Positions 19,401 to 28,424 of a DNA stretch of 64,000 bases are shown in pieces. The stretch covers positions 62,001 through 126,000 of the forward strand of contig NZ_JAOTJC010000011.1 in NCBI RefSeq assembly GCF_025628895.1, read 5' to 3'. Source of the stretch: Alteromonas salexigens (GTDB taxonomy: Bacteria; Pseudomonadota; Gammaproteobacteria; Enterobacterales; Alteromonadaceae). Made by a program: the position numbers and the translations under genes. Position 1 is the stretch's first letter; every line of letters begins with the position of its first letter. A model generated the notes under the pieces. It saw nothing but the letters and a program-made list of their open reading frames with translations. It had not been told where the DNA came from and made no database searches.

Positions 19401-19881
19401 CACCTCTGCAGCCAATGAGCAAGGCGTGGTTTACCACAACATTGAAGAGCATACCGGTGTCATCATCGTAGGTGCCGCAGACGAAGCCTTGGTTGAAGGT
19501 GTGGACTATGTGGATATTCCCTTCACTGCGTTACCGAGCGCCTCGAGTGTAGTGGCTACGTTAAGCGCTGACGCTGAAGTGGTGGCCGTACCGGACCTTG
19601 ACTTTGAGTTACTGGATGCCGAGGGCAACATCATGGACTCGTCTGGCAACCTTGGCTCGAATGAGCAAGTGGGTGGCGGCATAGTCCCTGGTGAGACCTA
19701 CCGGGCACGGGTTAACGGCTGGGCCAATGGCCCTACCACATACCGGGTAGTGATTGATCAGTTCGTTAGCGATGAGCAGGACGCGAACGTTGATCAAAAC
19801 GGCGACTCAACAACAGGCACGGTATCGTTCGAGTTTAATCCTCTGACGTATACTATCACCCCTGTAGGGTTAGTTAACTAA
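16459..19881 (+). CDS. Secreted zinc metallopeptidase, M36 (fungalysin)-like, with Fn3-like C-terminal region
   Basis: 1140 residues from ATG 16459 (AAAGG 8 bases upstream). That start gives a clean signal peptide, MKKRNLVYAALAAALPFMASSS; an earlier in-frame ATG at 16360 would bury it. A prodomain with PepSY/FTP-like sequence (about 30-270) is followed by the catalytic domain: IHEGTH (HExxH-type zinc site with catalytic Glu) near residue 513 and NEGQADLWA supplying the third zinc ligand Glu. This is the gluzincin layout of M36 enzymes. An Fn3-like region starts near 740 (VDAHIISDDAIEVTWDAVPEAVAYQVLKR), and the tail looks like a beta-sandwich. It is probably a secreted protein-degrading enzyme. 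A strong terminator follows; the gene is monocistronic. Confidence 0.85.
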   Translation: MKKRNLVYAALAAALPFMASSSNVHAPLDTSSHRIAEINLNDSYVKTPASAELSTALAQLQAAFPNATSRTTNGNLDTVFGIAVDVAGSSPELRGLDFISRHTALLGGLTSENLVFNPFRSKAALGGHLVRFDQVVDGVKVKDRGLGLLIDKSGVVRAVFADTVTNPTVSNDSVLSAEAAVGVATADLVTFKRTLPVEALDVLTPAFSQIEKALGVFAKPVPQQVVVQDNDTLRMAWRFFYYSTNPFGVFEYVIDAQNGEILARNDQVRTLLPGDGDSQATQTGALQQTADYFPTFPPITDSMQRECLIEDEAGGYTGKPKGMERINLRKFDDSNVVTGTEGLLTGKHAVIESALPTKGAFPQAATGTYHFSEDAGIEARPKENDHVTPSPAHHIDGISQFIYITTLLEYLDYLHKDGDSVHSRGVGDGSFPNSYPNEAVPLTGVVHIPNVLDPPDNPADPDFMAKLLGLDNAFAVPLSQEIAGEEVVVNPTAYGHGFLFNNLAMDFSVPIHEGTHATITPIAGFEGGPEGGALNEGQADLWAYTVGETPDLGTYPVNSCDLRDYLRELDVDPDSFEFIRSAQSQIRYSQLGTRDNAFEVHRDGEIYAGAMWDLRELMVALQPRSEFKRPDAVTGEPTQDISLGKETWERIFLGSMYVLGVTAPDTFVKARDAVLIADAALYPSDALDLTAPGRHHALIERVFAAREMGANAKAPVGGRQTVSTAVSEFTASQEKPATPATVDAHIISDDAIEVTWDAVPEAVAYQVLKRKKGTSTRLFTGVPTREYYEGDVRFDGFTHVEFVAGDTVYVDKGQGLGRGAGQGIDSFDYEYVVRAIAPASNKQIGFSNMSGIASTGLDAVDVSKQVDYKIDNVSYSDGIFAFDLALINTGDERIYGPVDFNITRISERSVTVLNADNGGTGQRRDTATFRFDQSLDVDGTSGTRHVKLDNPNGKLFTLRARINGYEAGASSTGVGETPTNDTSAANEQGVVYHNIEEHTGVIIVGAADEALVEGVDYVDIPFTALPSASSVVATLSADAEVVAVPDLDFELLDAEGNIMDSSGNLGSNEQVGGGIVPGETYRARVNGWANGPTTYRVVIDQFVSDEQDANVDQNGDSTTGTVSFEFNPLTYTITPVGLVN

Positions 19882-19898
19882 GTCTTACCCTGTAATAC

Positions 19899-19937
19899 AG
19901 CCCTACTTGCTTGTGCTAAAGCAGTAGGGCTTTTTTA
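19899..19937 (+). terminator. Rho-independent terminator after the protease gene
   Basis: Stem AGCCCTACTTGC / GCAGTAGGGCT (one imperfect position) followed by a TTTTTT tract, 18 bases after the protease stop. Confidence 0.85.
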
Positions 19938-20044
19938 TTTTTCGCATATCCCAGAGGTGAGTACGCATTTTTGCGCTATTGATCTCACCAGGCGGTTAGA
20001 CCGAAAGGTGACGACAGCGATGAATTCATTGACTCAGAAACGGA

Positions 20045-20572
20045 TTACTCTGCGGATTTAATATGACAGGTGCCTTGCAATAATTCTTCATTGCAGTCAC
20101 TGCCATGCAGCACCGAAATATCTCCGGTAGTCTCTAAAATAACGGCCCGAACCTTTGAAAACTCTAATACGTTAGCTTCTCTGAGTTTCGCAATTAAATC
20201 ACTTTTGGCAACCCGGGTTTCTTTTAAAGCTGCTTCCAGAATTACCCCATCGCGCATTAGTATTACGGGCGCATTTTGCATCCAGGATTCAAATCGGTCG
20301 GACGACTGCCGAATGTTGGCAGTGCTGTATTGCACCAGGAACAAGGTGGCCATTGCCAGACCTGACTGAAAAAAAGCGCTCCAACTGGTAGATTGACTCG
20401 CGCCTGCTAATAGCGACCCCATCGCTATTGTCATCACGAAATCAAAATTGGTCATTTTGGAAAATGAACGTAAGCCGTTAATGCGCACCAGAATTACGAC
20501 CCAGCATATCGCCAGAGCCGCCAGTAAAAAACTACGTATTATTAAATCAAGCGTTGCTGAGTCGACAAACAT
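20045..20572 (-). CDS. DUF421 (YetF-family) membrane protein
   Basis: 175 residues. Three hydrophobic segments lie in the first 85 residues, with the family signature VRINGLRSFSKMTNFDFVMTIAMGS, then a soluble C-terminal domain (APVILMRDGVILEAALKETRVAKSDLIAKLREANV) typical of DUF421. Function is unknown; YetF-type proteins are linked to envelope stress in spore formers, which does not apply here. Monocistronic, convergent with the protease. Confidence 0.85.
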   Translation of the reverse strand: MFVDSATLDLIIRSFLLAALAICWVVILVRINGLRSFSKMTNFDFVMTIAMGSLLAGASQSTSWSAFFQSGLAMATLFLVQYSTANIRQSSDRFESWMQNAPVILMRDGVILEAALKETRVAKSDLIAKLREANVLEFSKVRAVILETTGDISVLHGSDCNEELLQGTCHIKSAE

Positions 20573-21141
20573 ACGAATATCCGCAAGAAAATTAAAAGTG
20601 TTATTTAATACTCAAAAAAAAGCAGAACAGATGCGAGACGCAGACAAAACACAGCTGCAATCTGACTCGAAAAAAGCTGGCGACATTAGTGCTATTCTAC
20701 GCATACAAAGCATTTGAATATAACGTCAAGACGGATGGGGTAACAAGGCCGTATCTACTACAAAGAGCGTCATTAAAAGACGTTACACAGCATCGGTGTT
20801 CAATTAAACGGTAGTTAACTCGGCGCACATTGAAACGGCGTGATCTAGCCTACTTCTGATAGGAAAATAGCTACACGTTATTATTCTTCACACGGAAGCT
20901 GAGACTAAGAAATTTGTAGCGTCCGACACGATATAACGCATAAATTCTATAATTGCCAAATTTATGAGTGGGGTAGCAAAATATCTCTGTTGAAGCATCA
21001 AAATTTATAGTATTGGATATTATACTTTTCTATAAATAAATATGCGTAATGGCTCTTTCTTAAAAAAGTAATTGATTTATTGTTGACCAGACACTAAGTT
21101 AATGTGTAAAAATTACAAAGTAAAATTTTCAAGGAAGAAAA
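20573..21141. promoter_or_regulatory. Long AT-rich intergenic region with promoter of the envelope operon
   Basis: 569 bp with no gene I can support. Near its right end TTGACC (21083-21088) and TGTAAA (21105-21110), 16 bases apart, form a plausible sigma-70 promoter, with AAGGAAG at 21131-21137 as ribosome binding site for the gene at 21142. The remainder also serves as 5' region of the divergent DUF421 gene. Confidence 0.5.
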
Positions 21142-21840
21142 ATGAAGAAATGGATTTTAGTGCCTACTCTTGCCGCTATACTTGCCACTACTGGGTGTTC
21201 CTCAACTGACGAAAGCGCCGAAAATGCTGCGACGATGAATCGTGATCAGGCAATTGCTACGTTGTCTGAACAAATCGCTGAAGTGGGCTATAACCCGGTT
21301 GCTATTCAGCCTGGCGTCGATGAATTTCTGAATATTTGTGCATCGGTTCTAAAGCGCCAACACAAGGTGATGGAAGAATACCGTACGCAAGCTGAGCACT
21401 ATGCTGATGTGCAAGCATTTCTTTATGCCCATAAAGACAAAGAGCCAGCAGAGCTGCAAGCCGCTATTGTTGAGTTCGACAATGGTGCACAATCTGAAGA
21501 TGAGAAAATTGCCCCCAAAATCCTTGCTTACCAGTCTGCTATTGATGAAGTTTCTAAACAAAACGCCGAGCTGACTGTTGAGATCACTGTGCAAGTTGCA
21601 CAAGCCGCCTATATGATAACTCAGTACGGTCAGGCTATTGCGCAGTCAACCGCACTAAATATGGCTGGTAGTCTGTTTAGTAGCGAAGAGAAGAACGCGG
21701 ATAACGACCTAGGTTTAGCCGTATTGCGTGCAAAAGATCAGATTAGTCTTGCCTCAGATGCAAACAAAATCATATCGATAGAACAAGATACCATCAAAGC
21801 TATCGATAGCCTTCAGGCAGAACTCGACGCTAAAAGCTAA
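21142..21840 (+). CDS. Lipoprotein, first gene of the envelope operon
   Basis: 232 residues with a signal peptide ending in a lipobox, LATTGCSS (Cys at about 19). The mature protein is polar and largely helical (many Gln/Glu/Ala; VMEEYRTQAEHYADVQAFL), so probably coiled coil. Its +2 residue is Ser, so it should be sorted to the outer membrane by Lol rules. No family recognised. It opens an eight-gene unit, and the next gene begins 3 bases after its stop. Confidence 0.75.
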   Translation: MKKWILVPTLAAILATTGCSSTDESAENAATMNRDQAIATLSEQIAEVGYNPVAIQPGVDEFLNICASVLKRQHKVMEEYRTQAEHYADVQAFLYAHKDKEPAELQAAIVEFDNGAQSEDEKIAPKILAYQSAIDEVSKQNAELTVEITVQVAQAAYMITQYGQAIAQSTALNMAGSLFSSEEKNADNDLGLAVLRAKDQISLASDANKIISIEQDTIKAIDSLQAELDAKS

Positions 21841-21843
21841 GCT

Positions 21844-22797
21844 ATGTTGTCCGCAAAGTGGTGGGGCGTCGCTTCGGCGATAGCCCTGATGATGCTTGCC
21901 TGCCTGGCGCGAGCGGATCAGCAAGCTCCTGGCTGGGTGCACCAGCCTCCCATAAGCTCAGACAGCACGTTTGCCGGTGTCGGTACTGGTATGACGGCGG
22001 CAATAGCTAGGCGTAATGCGCTGGCCGACATTACTCAACAAATTTCCACTCGTGTTTCATCGACCACCGTCTCTAGTCAAAGTAAAGCGGCGGGTGATAT
22101 CAACTCGACATTTGAAATGACGGTGACAGGCGCATCTGTGGCCATTCAGTTTAACGATATCAGTGTTGAAGATACCTATCTGCATTCCGCGACCCAGCAG
22201 GTCAGTGTTCTGGTGCATGTAAGTAAGGCGTCGGTTATCCGGCATATCCTGCAACGACTGAATTACTATGCTTCTTTACAATTCCCCGAAACGGGGTCGG
22301 AGAGCGAAAAACTACTCTGGCTGCTGCGCTATAAGCACGAACTTGAACAAGCGAACGCGTATGCGCTGGCTTATCAAAACTTAACTGGCGCGGCTTCTGC
22401 GTATACTTTTAAGACGCAATTGGCAAAGCTATTACAGGCGGAGCAGACGCTGGGCGTAAGAGTCGTTGCCGGGCGTGATATGTCGGACGTTAGCGCTTTG
22501 ATACGCCGTCAATTGCCCGCTTCCGGAGAGCCTGACCTATGGTTGCAGCTGGCCTGGAAAAAGCAACACAGATCCAACGCAAACAATGTGCAACAACGCA
22601 TCTCTCTGACCGCACAGCTCACAGAATCTCAGTCACCATACAGGCAGTTGCATAGCGCCACGATTGGGGTGATTGGCGAAGGTGACTCGCTGGCTACGGC
22701 CGCACTAAACGCTACTCAGAAACTGAATCAACAGCTAACTCAGCCAATAGCTCATTGGCTATTCAAAGATTTAAACGCAATAGGACATACACAGTGA
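21844..22797 (+). CDS. Exported LPP20-like protein
   Basis: 317 residues with a signal peptide ending near LACLARADQ. Just after it is the LPP20 pattern: PGWVHQPP, then FAGVGTGMTAAIARRNALADITQQI, a beta strand with G-x-G followed by a helix with regularly spaced Ala. LPP20-family proteins include Helicobacter LPP20 and Vibrio FlgP, an outer-membrane flagellar factor. The C-terminal half is unassigned. The stop overlaps the next gene's GTG (GTGA). Confidence 0.7.
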   Translation: MLSAKWWGVASAIALMMLACLARADQQAPGWVHQPPISSDSTFAGVGTGMTAAIARRNALADITQQISTRVSSTTVSSQSKAAGDINSTFEMTVTGASVAIQFNDISVEDTYLHSATQQVSVLVHVSKASVIRHILQRLNYYASLQFPETGSESEKLLWLLRYKHELEQANAYALAYQNLTGAASAYTFKTQLAKLLQAEQTLGVRVVAGRDMSDVSALIRRQLPASGEPDLWLQLAWKKQHRSNANNVQQRISLTAQLTESQSPYRQLHSATIGVIGEGDSLATAALNATQKLNQQLTQPIAHWLFKDLNAIGHTQ

Positions 22798-23924
22798 ATC
22801 GAACCGTAAACATTATATTTTCGTTAATTGCGGCAAGTGTTTTGACTGCATGCCAATCGACTCAGCAAGCGCAGCAAACGCAAACAGGCAACGTTAGCAA
22901 CCGTGCCTCCAATGCTCAAATTGCAAAAAGTGCGTATAACTTTGAGGATCAGGACATCAAGGTCCCTGCCTTCTTTGATACTCAAGGACTCGCGAACTGC
23001 AATTTTGACCGCGCAAGTGAGGCTGACAATTGCCCGTTGAAAAAGCCTGTGGTGCGCATGTATTTCAGTGGAACAGATGTCGGCGGTGAAGGGCAGGGTG
23101 TTCAGGCTCTCCGTGAATATGACAACAATCAACTGTTAAAAATGTTGGAAAATCAGTTTGCCGGCATTAATCGCTTTCGTATTGTAACGCGTGATGATGC
23201 AGTTATATCAAAAGAACAGCAGTTACAACTTGAACAGCAAGGAGCCACTAACGTTGCGACGAGAGCTACCGCAAACCGAGTGCTGCAGCCTGATTATGTA
23301 GTGAAACTGGATACACTTCGCACAGTTAAAAATGAAGGCAGTATTACCGGTTGGATGGATTATACACTGGAAATCACGTCCGCCATTATCGACCCGTACA
23401 CACGAGAAATGCTCGCTTATCCGAATGTGGGAAAAATTCGCGTTAAATCAGAAGACGTGCGTGATCGCAGCGAATTGAAATACGTCATGGCGAACAACCG
23501 CCATGTCAGTGGGTTCCGTTATTTTGATAGTGCACACGTAAATGCAGTAATGAATGATATGGCATCCCGCGGTATTGATATATTGCTTACGCGAATGCTT
23601 TCTGAAATGCCCGCCACCGCGCAGGTTTTCGGTATTAAAGGCAACCAGATTAGTCTTGACCGTGGCCAGAATGCCGGTGTGCTCCCTAACGAAACAATGA
23701 TCGTGTTTCAATACAGTGCGGGGTTTGTAGAGCCCATTGGAGTGGCAAACGTCAACCCGTCACGTAACAGCGCTATGGGTGAAATTACGCTGTGGAAAGA
23801 CTCTAAACTTGCGGACAGCATAGCAAAACAAGCGGAAGCTGGGGTTTATCGGCCTGACAGTAACACGAAAATATTCGCTGTCTCTGTGGGAACCCCAGCC
23901 GGTTTCCTGGAGAGCCGCACATGA
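22794..23924 (+). CDS. Lipoprotein with CsgG/FlgT-C-like features
   Basis: 376 residues from GTG 22794, which overlaps the previous stop and gives a good lipoprotein signal (SLIAASVLTACQST). An in-frame ATG at 22755 would not. The body resembles CsgG-type outer-membrane lipoproteins: residues about 110-215 carry FRIVTRDDAV, then QPDYVVKLDTLRTVK. The C-terminus reads GIKGNQISLDRGQNAGVLPNETMIVF, much like the FlgT C-terminal domain. It may be the assembly or pore-like component of the operon (inference). Its stop overlaps the next ATG. Confidence 0.65.
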   Translation: MNRTVNIIFSLIAASVLTACQSTQQAQQTQTGNVSNRASNAQIAKSAYNFEDQDIKVPAFFDTQGLANCNFDRASEADNCPLKKPVVRMYFSGTDVGGEGQGVQALREYDNNQLLKMLENQFAGINRFRIVTRDDAVISKEQQLQLEQQGATNVATRATANRVLQPDYVVKLDTLRTVKNEGSITGWMDYTLEITSAIIDPYTREMLAYPNVGKIRVKSEDVRDRSELKYVMANNRHVSGFRYFDSAHVNAVMNDMASRGIDILLTRMLSEMPATAQVFGIKGNQISLDRGQNAGVLPNETMIVFQYSAGFVEPIGVANVNPSRNSAMGEITLWKDSKLADSIAKQAEAGVYRPDSNTKIFAVSVGTPAGFLESRT

Positions 23925-25297
23925 TACTCAGAGCACTGCTGGTTGCATGCTCTCTTGTGCCGGCAGTAGCTGAAGCACAACAACACCTGCAAATATCTTT
24001 AGCGGGCGACATCTCCACACAAAACTGTGCGTATGGTCGCGGGGATAGTGCTATCCAGGAAGCGAAAGCACAAGCTCTGGCAGAAATTTCACGTCAGGTA
24101 AAAAGTGGAAGTTTACTCTCATTAGCAGAAAGCCAACAGTCACTCTCCTCTGAAACGATCAGCTATTTACAAACGCTATCGTCATTGCAACAGGAAGGCA
24201 TGGATCTTCAGGGGTTAAAAACTGATATATCAGCGCCTGTCCTGCAAGGAAGCGAGACGTGTATCACCGTCACGTTGCTACACCAGAGCCTTTCCCAGGG
24301 GCAATCCGAGGGGGGCTGGGCCACTACTGATGAAGTGATATCTGTAACAGTGGTTGGTGAAGGGTGGGAAGACCGGCAACGAGGCGTTAGTGCACGCAAA
24401 AGTGCCGAGCTTGATGCTCTGCGACGGGCTATTTCCCAGGTCGTCGGTACCTGGCTGACAGAGCAACGATCGCAACACTCAAATACAGCTGAACTCACCA
24501 CCGAGACGACCAGCAATTTTGAGTTGCAGAGCTTCGTTGCTCAACAGTTGCAAACCAAATCCGCCGGGACAGTTAAAGCCTGGTCGGTATTGGAATCCCA
24601 GCCTATACAGCCGAATGGCATGAAGGTCACTATCCGAGCCGATGTAGAGAAAACGCCATTGGCTGTTGCCAGCAAAAATATTCTGCAACAGATTGGTTCG
24701 CCCAGAGTCGCAGTAGTCGCACCCCAGCCTTTGGCTGACACCCTCAGACTATGGCTTTCAGAACAAGGCATTGAAATCAGTTCCGCTGCAAACTTAACGT
24801 TAAGAGCATCACATCAGCTGATAAAGAGGTCGGGCACCGCACGGCTGAACCTGAGCATTATTCTTGAAGATCAGGCGGGTAATGCGTATGGGCGCTGGCA
24901 GAATCGCCCCGAGCTGATCGCGCTGCCCTATTCAGACCAGGTACTCAGGGACCTTATTAAGGTGCACCTATCCACTGACGGACAAAAGAAGGAATTCCAC
25001 CAACAACTCAATAGTGCCTTCATGCGGGTGGTAAAAGAGGAGGGGCTCATACACGACATATTTATCAGCAGTCAGTATCTCTCCCAACCCGACCGATTAA
25101 ACAGTGTGTTGTCGACAATGGGGGGGGCGAGCGCTGTATCGGTGTCGCATTCCGATGGCATTTACAAAGCACAAATGCGATTCACCGGCACGACGGGAGA
25201 GTTAGTCGCCGCGCTTAGACAATCGTTACAACCAATTGCTGGCAGAGTTATGCCACAGCCAACTATCAACAATGATTTCAATATCCGTTTCGACTAA
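23921..25297 (+). CDS. Exported protein with two FlgT-N/LPP20-like modules
   Basis: 458 residues with a signal peptide (LVACSLVPAVAEAQQ). Two similar modules occur: residues about 38-75 (GRGDSAIQEAKAQALAEISRQV) and about 140-180 (VVGEGWEDRQRGVSARKSAELDALRRAI). Both are Gly-rich strands leading into Ala-spaced helices, as in FlgT N-terminal and LPP20 domains. The C-terminal half (about 250-458) has alternating strands and helices. This pattern suggests an outer-membrane-associated periplasmic protein. It overlaps the previous gene by ATGA; 10 bases separate it from the next. Confidence 0.65.
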   Translation: MILRALLVACSLVPAVAEAQQHLQISLAGDISTQNCAYGRGDSAIQEAKAQALAEISRQVKSGSLLSLAESQQSLSSETISYLQTLSSLQQEGMDLQGLKTDISAPVLQGSETCITVTLLHQSLSQGQSEGGWATTDEVISVTVVGEGWEDRQRGVSARKSAELDALRRAISQVVGTWLTEQRSQHSNTAELTTETTSNFELQSFVAQQLQTKSAGTVKAWSVLESQPIQPNGMKVTIRADVEKTPLAVASKNILQQIGSPRVAVVAPQPLADTLRLWLSEQGIEISSAANLTLRASHQLIKRSGTARLNLSIILEDQAGNAYGRWQNRPELIALPYSDQVLRDLIKVHLSTDGQKKEFHQQLNSAFMRVVKEEGLIHDIFISSQYLSQPDRLNSVLSTMGGASAVSVSHSDGIYKAQMRFTGTTGELVAALRQSLQPIAGRVMPQPTINNDFNIRFD

Positions 25298-25307
25298 GGA
25301 CAGAACA

Positions 25308-26591
25308 ATGAAGCACAGACTATTAAGCGCTGCCGTACTACTTGGATTAGCTGGTCAGGTGAATGCGCAAGATTTTGATTTAACCGACCTGACACCAGCA
25401 CGTCCGGGGGAAAGCGTTGATGCGGGCGACACTATGTCACAGGGCAATGTCGTTGTGGGTAATAACGAAGCGACCGCCATGAAAGTAGCGCACCAACAGC
25501 TGGTTAACAATGACGAAGACGGTATCCGTCTTATTCAGGTAGGCAGTGGTACCGGAATTTTGTCAATTGGCAGCGCGTTTTACGAAACTTACGACAACCT
25601 TAATGCAACATTGTTATCGAAACGTGCAGCTTATAACCAGGCCGCCTTGATAGCCAAAAAGCAACTTGCCGAGAATTTTGAAGGCGTGCAGTTGCAGTGT
25701 GAAAATGTCGCTAAGCTGAGCATAGACTATATCGATACAGGCTCCGATAGTGTTGGTAACGAAGCCGCAAGCATGCAAGAAAGTTGTGTTAACTCCGTAG
25801 CAGGCTCGGTATCTGGTTATGTGACCTACGATGTTTTTGACGATGTAGATGCTAATCAGGTTCGTATCAGCTTTGTGTCGACACCGAAAACGCGAGCTCA
25901 GATCCGCGAAAAGAACGGGGCGGTCGAAGTGACCACCAATCCGAACGAAATTTTCCGTCAGGTAGTGAATGATATCAATACAGGGGTGTTACCCCCTATG
26001 GGCGCCAAAGTCCTGACCAATGCTAATACAGGCGAAGTCACTGTATTGGGCTATGGCTCGGCGATTGTGCGCCAAAACGACGATTCGCGTATGTCAAAAA
26101 GACTGAAGCAAATGGCAAAGAGTCAGTCACAAACGCGTGCGCGAGCCGCCCTTCTGGGCACACTTGAGGGGGCGGAAGTCTATTGGCAGGGCGGATTCGA
26201 CGAGAGTCAGATGGAGAGTACTCAGCAGTTCGAATACACAGATCCGGAACGTGATCCCAGTAAAGTGAAAAAATTAGACGATACCCGTAGTCAGTTTTTG
26301 AACCAGGTAAAACAAAGTGACGCGTACTCGGCAGTGACTGCAGGTAAGCTACCCCAGGGGATCGGTATGCGCAGCTTCCTGAGCGAGGACGGGCACTGGC
26401 AATACACTGTAGCGGTTTATTCGCCAAGTCTTGAGGCGACGGCGCAAGAAGCAAAGCGTGAGATGAGTAATAGTGGCAGAGCGACACAAAGCAGTTCTGG
26501 TGAATCGATTAAGGCGTACGGTGGGCGTAACAGTGAGGCAGGCAATCCTCAGGGAGCATCTGGTTCGGTGTCAGATGACGACAGCTTGTGA
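25308..26591 (+). CDS. Exported protein of unknown function (possibly DUF6844-like)
   Basis: 427 residues from ATG 25308 (AAGGA 7 bases upstream; an in-frame ATG at 25236 would hide the signal peptide). The signal peptide ends QVNAQ. Two internal modules again show the Gly-x-Gly plus Ala-rich-helix layout: about 75-125 (VGSGTGILSIGSAF ... SKRAAYNQAALIAKKQL) and about 245-290 (VLGYGSAIVRQND ... QTRARAALLGTLEG). The last 40 residues are Ser/Gly-rich and disordered. I recall similar proteins under DUF6844, but that name is tentative. Confidence 0.65.
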   Translation: MKHRLLSAAVLLGLAGQVNAQDFDLTDLTPARPGESVDAGDTMSQGNVVVGNNEATAMKVAHQQLVNNDEDGIRLIQVGSGTGILSIGSAFYETYDNLNATLLSKRAAYNQAALIAKKQLAENFEGVQLQCENVAKLSIDYIDTGSDSVGNEAASMQESCVNSVAGSVSGYVTYDVFDDVDANQVRISFVSTPKTRAQIREKNGAVEVTTNPNEIFRQVVNDINTGVLPPMGAKVLTNANTGEVTVLGYGSAIVRQNDDSRMSKRLKQMAKSQSQTRARAALLGTLEGAEVYWQGGFDESQMESTQQFEYTDPERDPSKVKKLDDTRSQFLNQVKQSDAYSAVTAGKLPQGIGMRSFLSEDGHWQYTVAVYSPSLEATAQEAKREMSNSGRATQSSSGESIKAYGGRNSEAGNPQGASGSVSDDDSL

Positions 26592-27316
26592 AAAAGTGGT
26601 TGATTCTCGCCGCACTGGTTGGCAGCAACCAGTGGGCGACAGCTTCGGAAGTAGGCCTGTTAGAGCGTTTTGAGCAGAAACTCGACAACAATGTTGCAGC
26701 AGTAAAAACTCAGCAGTCGTTACCACAAAGCCTGCAAAAAAAAGCATGCCGGCTTTTGTTAAGCCAGCCAAAGCGGGCGTTTTTGCGAAATGAACTCAGC
26801 CAGCAGGTAGGCTTTACCATAGACTCATCGGTGAGTTATTTCAGTGGCGCAATAGAAAACATAAAATTGTGGCGGGATGATGGCTGGCAATACTGTTCAG
26901 GCCAGGTTGAGTTCGACAACTATCAGGATAATTTAGCGGGTTTAGCTGTACGCGCTGCCTGGGCAATGAGCGATGAGGTAAGCGAGGATCAACTCTCGTC
27001 GCTACTAAAGTTAAGCCTGAGAAATTCATCAACAAGTGCAGATGCCGTAGTTTTGATTGCATTTCTTGCACCAACCGCACAGCAATTCAGCTACTTGCAA
27101 AAAAATTTAGTCAAGGAGCAGGTAAGTTTAGATGTAAGCCGGTTGGCAGCCGCAAAACTGTATATAAAGCAACAGGATTATGGAACTGCGATAACCATAC
27201 TGAGTGACTGTACAACAGTGGAGTGCAGGCGCTTGAAGCTTTCGGCAGAGACGGAAAAGGAAAGACAGGATGCTCATGAAGCCACGGATCTGGGCAGCTA
27301 CTTTAGCGGTAGTTAG
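26588..27316 (+). CDS. Exported helical protein of unknown function
   Basis: 242 residues from a GTG that overlaps the preceding stop (GTGA). A signal peptide (MKKWLILAALVGSNQWATASE) is followed by a helical protein with two Cys pairs (about 54/97, 202/207), consistent with disulphides in the periplasm. The C-terminal half looks TPR/HEAT-like (LAAAKLYIKQQDYGTAITIL). No family recognised. Its last 41 bases overlap the start of the lytic transglycosylase gene. Confidence 0.6.
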   Translation: MKKWLILAALVGSNQWATASEVGLLERFEQKLDNNVAAVKTQQSLPQSLQKKACRLLLSQPKRAFLRNELSQQVGFTIDSSVSYFSGAIENIKLWRDDGWQYCSGQVEFDNYQDNLAGLAVRAAWAMSDEVSEDQLSSLLKLSLRNSSTSADAVVLIAFLAPTAQQFSYLQKNLVKEQVSLDVSRLAAAKLYIKQQDYGTAITILSDCTTVECRRLKLSAETEKERQDAHEATDLGSYFSGS

Positions 27317-28424
27317 TTACGTTGCAACTGCTCCGGCAAACGCACGACAGCAGCCTGAAGACGCTGAATTTGAACGTTTTCAGCAGCAGCTTAGCAGTGA
27401 GTTTGCGGAGTACGAGCGCCAGCAGAAAGCTATGTACGACGAATTTGTCGAGGAATGGCAACGTGCACAGCAAGCCTACAAAAAAGAGCTCAGTGCAATT
27501 TGGGGCGAGGCGGAACTGTCCGACAGCAAGCGGTATGTAAGCTACAGTCAGGACTTGCGTCAAAAAACTGTAGTAGATTACCAGCAAAATACTGTGTCTA
27601 TAGAAGTACAAGGGCAACTTGATGAAGTCGACTTGTTGCAACGTATAGAAGCACGCTTAGCAGAGTTGGCAACAACACCAGTCCAGCAGGCAGTGAAGGA
27701 GGATCCAATTGTCCAGAGACTGCCAGAATCTTTACATCTCTCGGGTGGCACTAATACTGACGCAACTCTGTTGGACCCGGATACAGAAGTGTTGTCGATT
27801 GTCAGAGATGTGACGCCTAGCATCAAAGCGACACCCACTACTACTTCAATGACCGTAACATTACCCAGTGTGGCCGCGCAAAAAAGAGTTACGCGGGTGT
27901 TACCTACGGTGAAAAGTTACGCCCAAAAGCATGGGTTATCGGTGCCCTTGATGCTGGCGATAATTCACACAGAGTCCAGCTTCAATCCTATGGCCCGCTC
28001 ACATATCCCAGCGTTCGGGTTAATGCAAATTGTACCCACTACGGCTGGCCGTGATGTCAGCGAGTACTTGTATGGAGAGCAGCAGCTTTTTAGTCCTGCG
28101 TATTTATTTGAAGCGGAGCGGAATATTGAAGCGGGTAGTGTGTATTTCTATTTACTCAGTCGGCGCTATTTCGGAGGAGTTAAAAACGATGGTGTTCGTC
28201 AGTGGCTTGCTATTGCAGCTTATAACACCGGGCCAGGAAACGTTGCTCGCACATTTGGTCATGGCTTCAGTTTAGCTCAGGCGACGCACGTGGCGAACAC
28301 CATGAGCTCGGCAGAAGTGCATAGACATTTGATGTCCTCTCTCCCAGCACAAGAAACTAAAGACTACCTCACTAAAATTTCGGAACGTCAGTCTTATTAT
28401 CAACAACTATTGGAAACGCTATGA
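27276..28424 (+). CDS. Lytic transglycosylase (SLT family, MltC-like)
   Basis: 382 residues from ATG 27276 (AGGA 5 bases upstream; ATG 27270 is also possible). Signal peptide ends APANARQQ. An N-terminal coiled coil (about 30-90, Glu/Gln-rich) precedes a Thr/Pro linker, and the SLT domain begins near 205: MLAIIHTESSFNPMARSH with catalytic Glu in the ES motif, AFGLMQIVPTTAGRDV (GLMQ) and AAYNTGPGNVAR (AYNxG). It cleaves peptidoglycan glycan strands and presumably opens the wall for whatever the operon builds. It has no lipobox. The stop overlaps the next ATG. Confidence 0.88.
   Translation: MKPRIWAATLAVVSYVATAPANARQQPEDAEFERFQQQLSSEFAEYERQQKAMYDEFVEEWQRAQQAYKKELSAIWGEAELSDSKRYVSYSQDLRQKTVVDYQQNTVSIEVQGQLDEVDLLQRIEARLAELATTPVQQAVKEDPIVQRLPESLHLSGGTNTDATLLDPDTEVLSIVRDVTPSIKATPTTTSMTVTLPSVAAQKRVTRVLPTVKSYAQKHGLSVPLMLAIIHTESSFNPMARSHIPAFGLMQIVPTTAGRDVSEYLYGEQQLFSPAYLFEAERNIEAGSVYFYLLSRRYFGGVKNDGVRQWLAIAAYNTGPGNVARTFGHGFSLAQATHVANTMSSAEVHRHLMSSLPAQETKDYLTKISERQSYYQQLLETL

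Noticed and set aside
20631-20717. Short plus-strand open frame in the 569 bp gap
   Set aside because: Only about 28 codons from its nearest ATG, no ribosome binding site, and lies in the 5' region of the divergent DUF421 gene.
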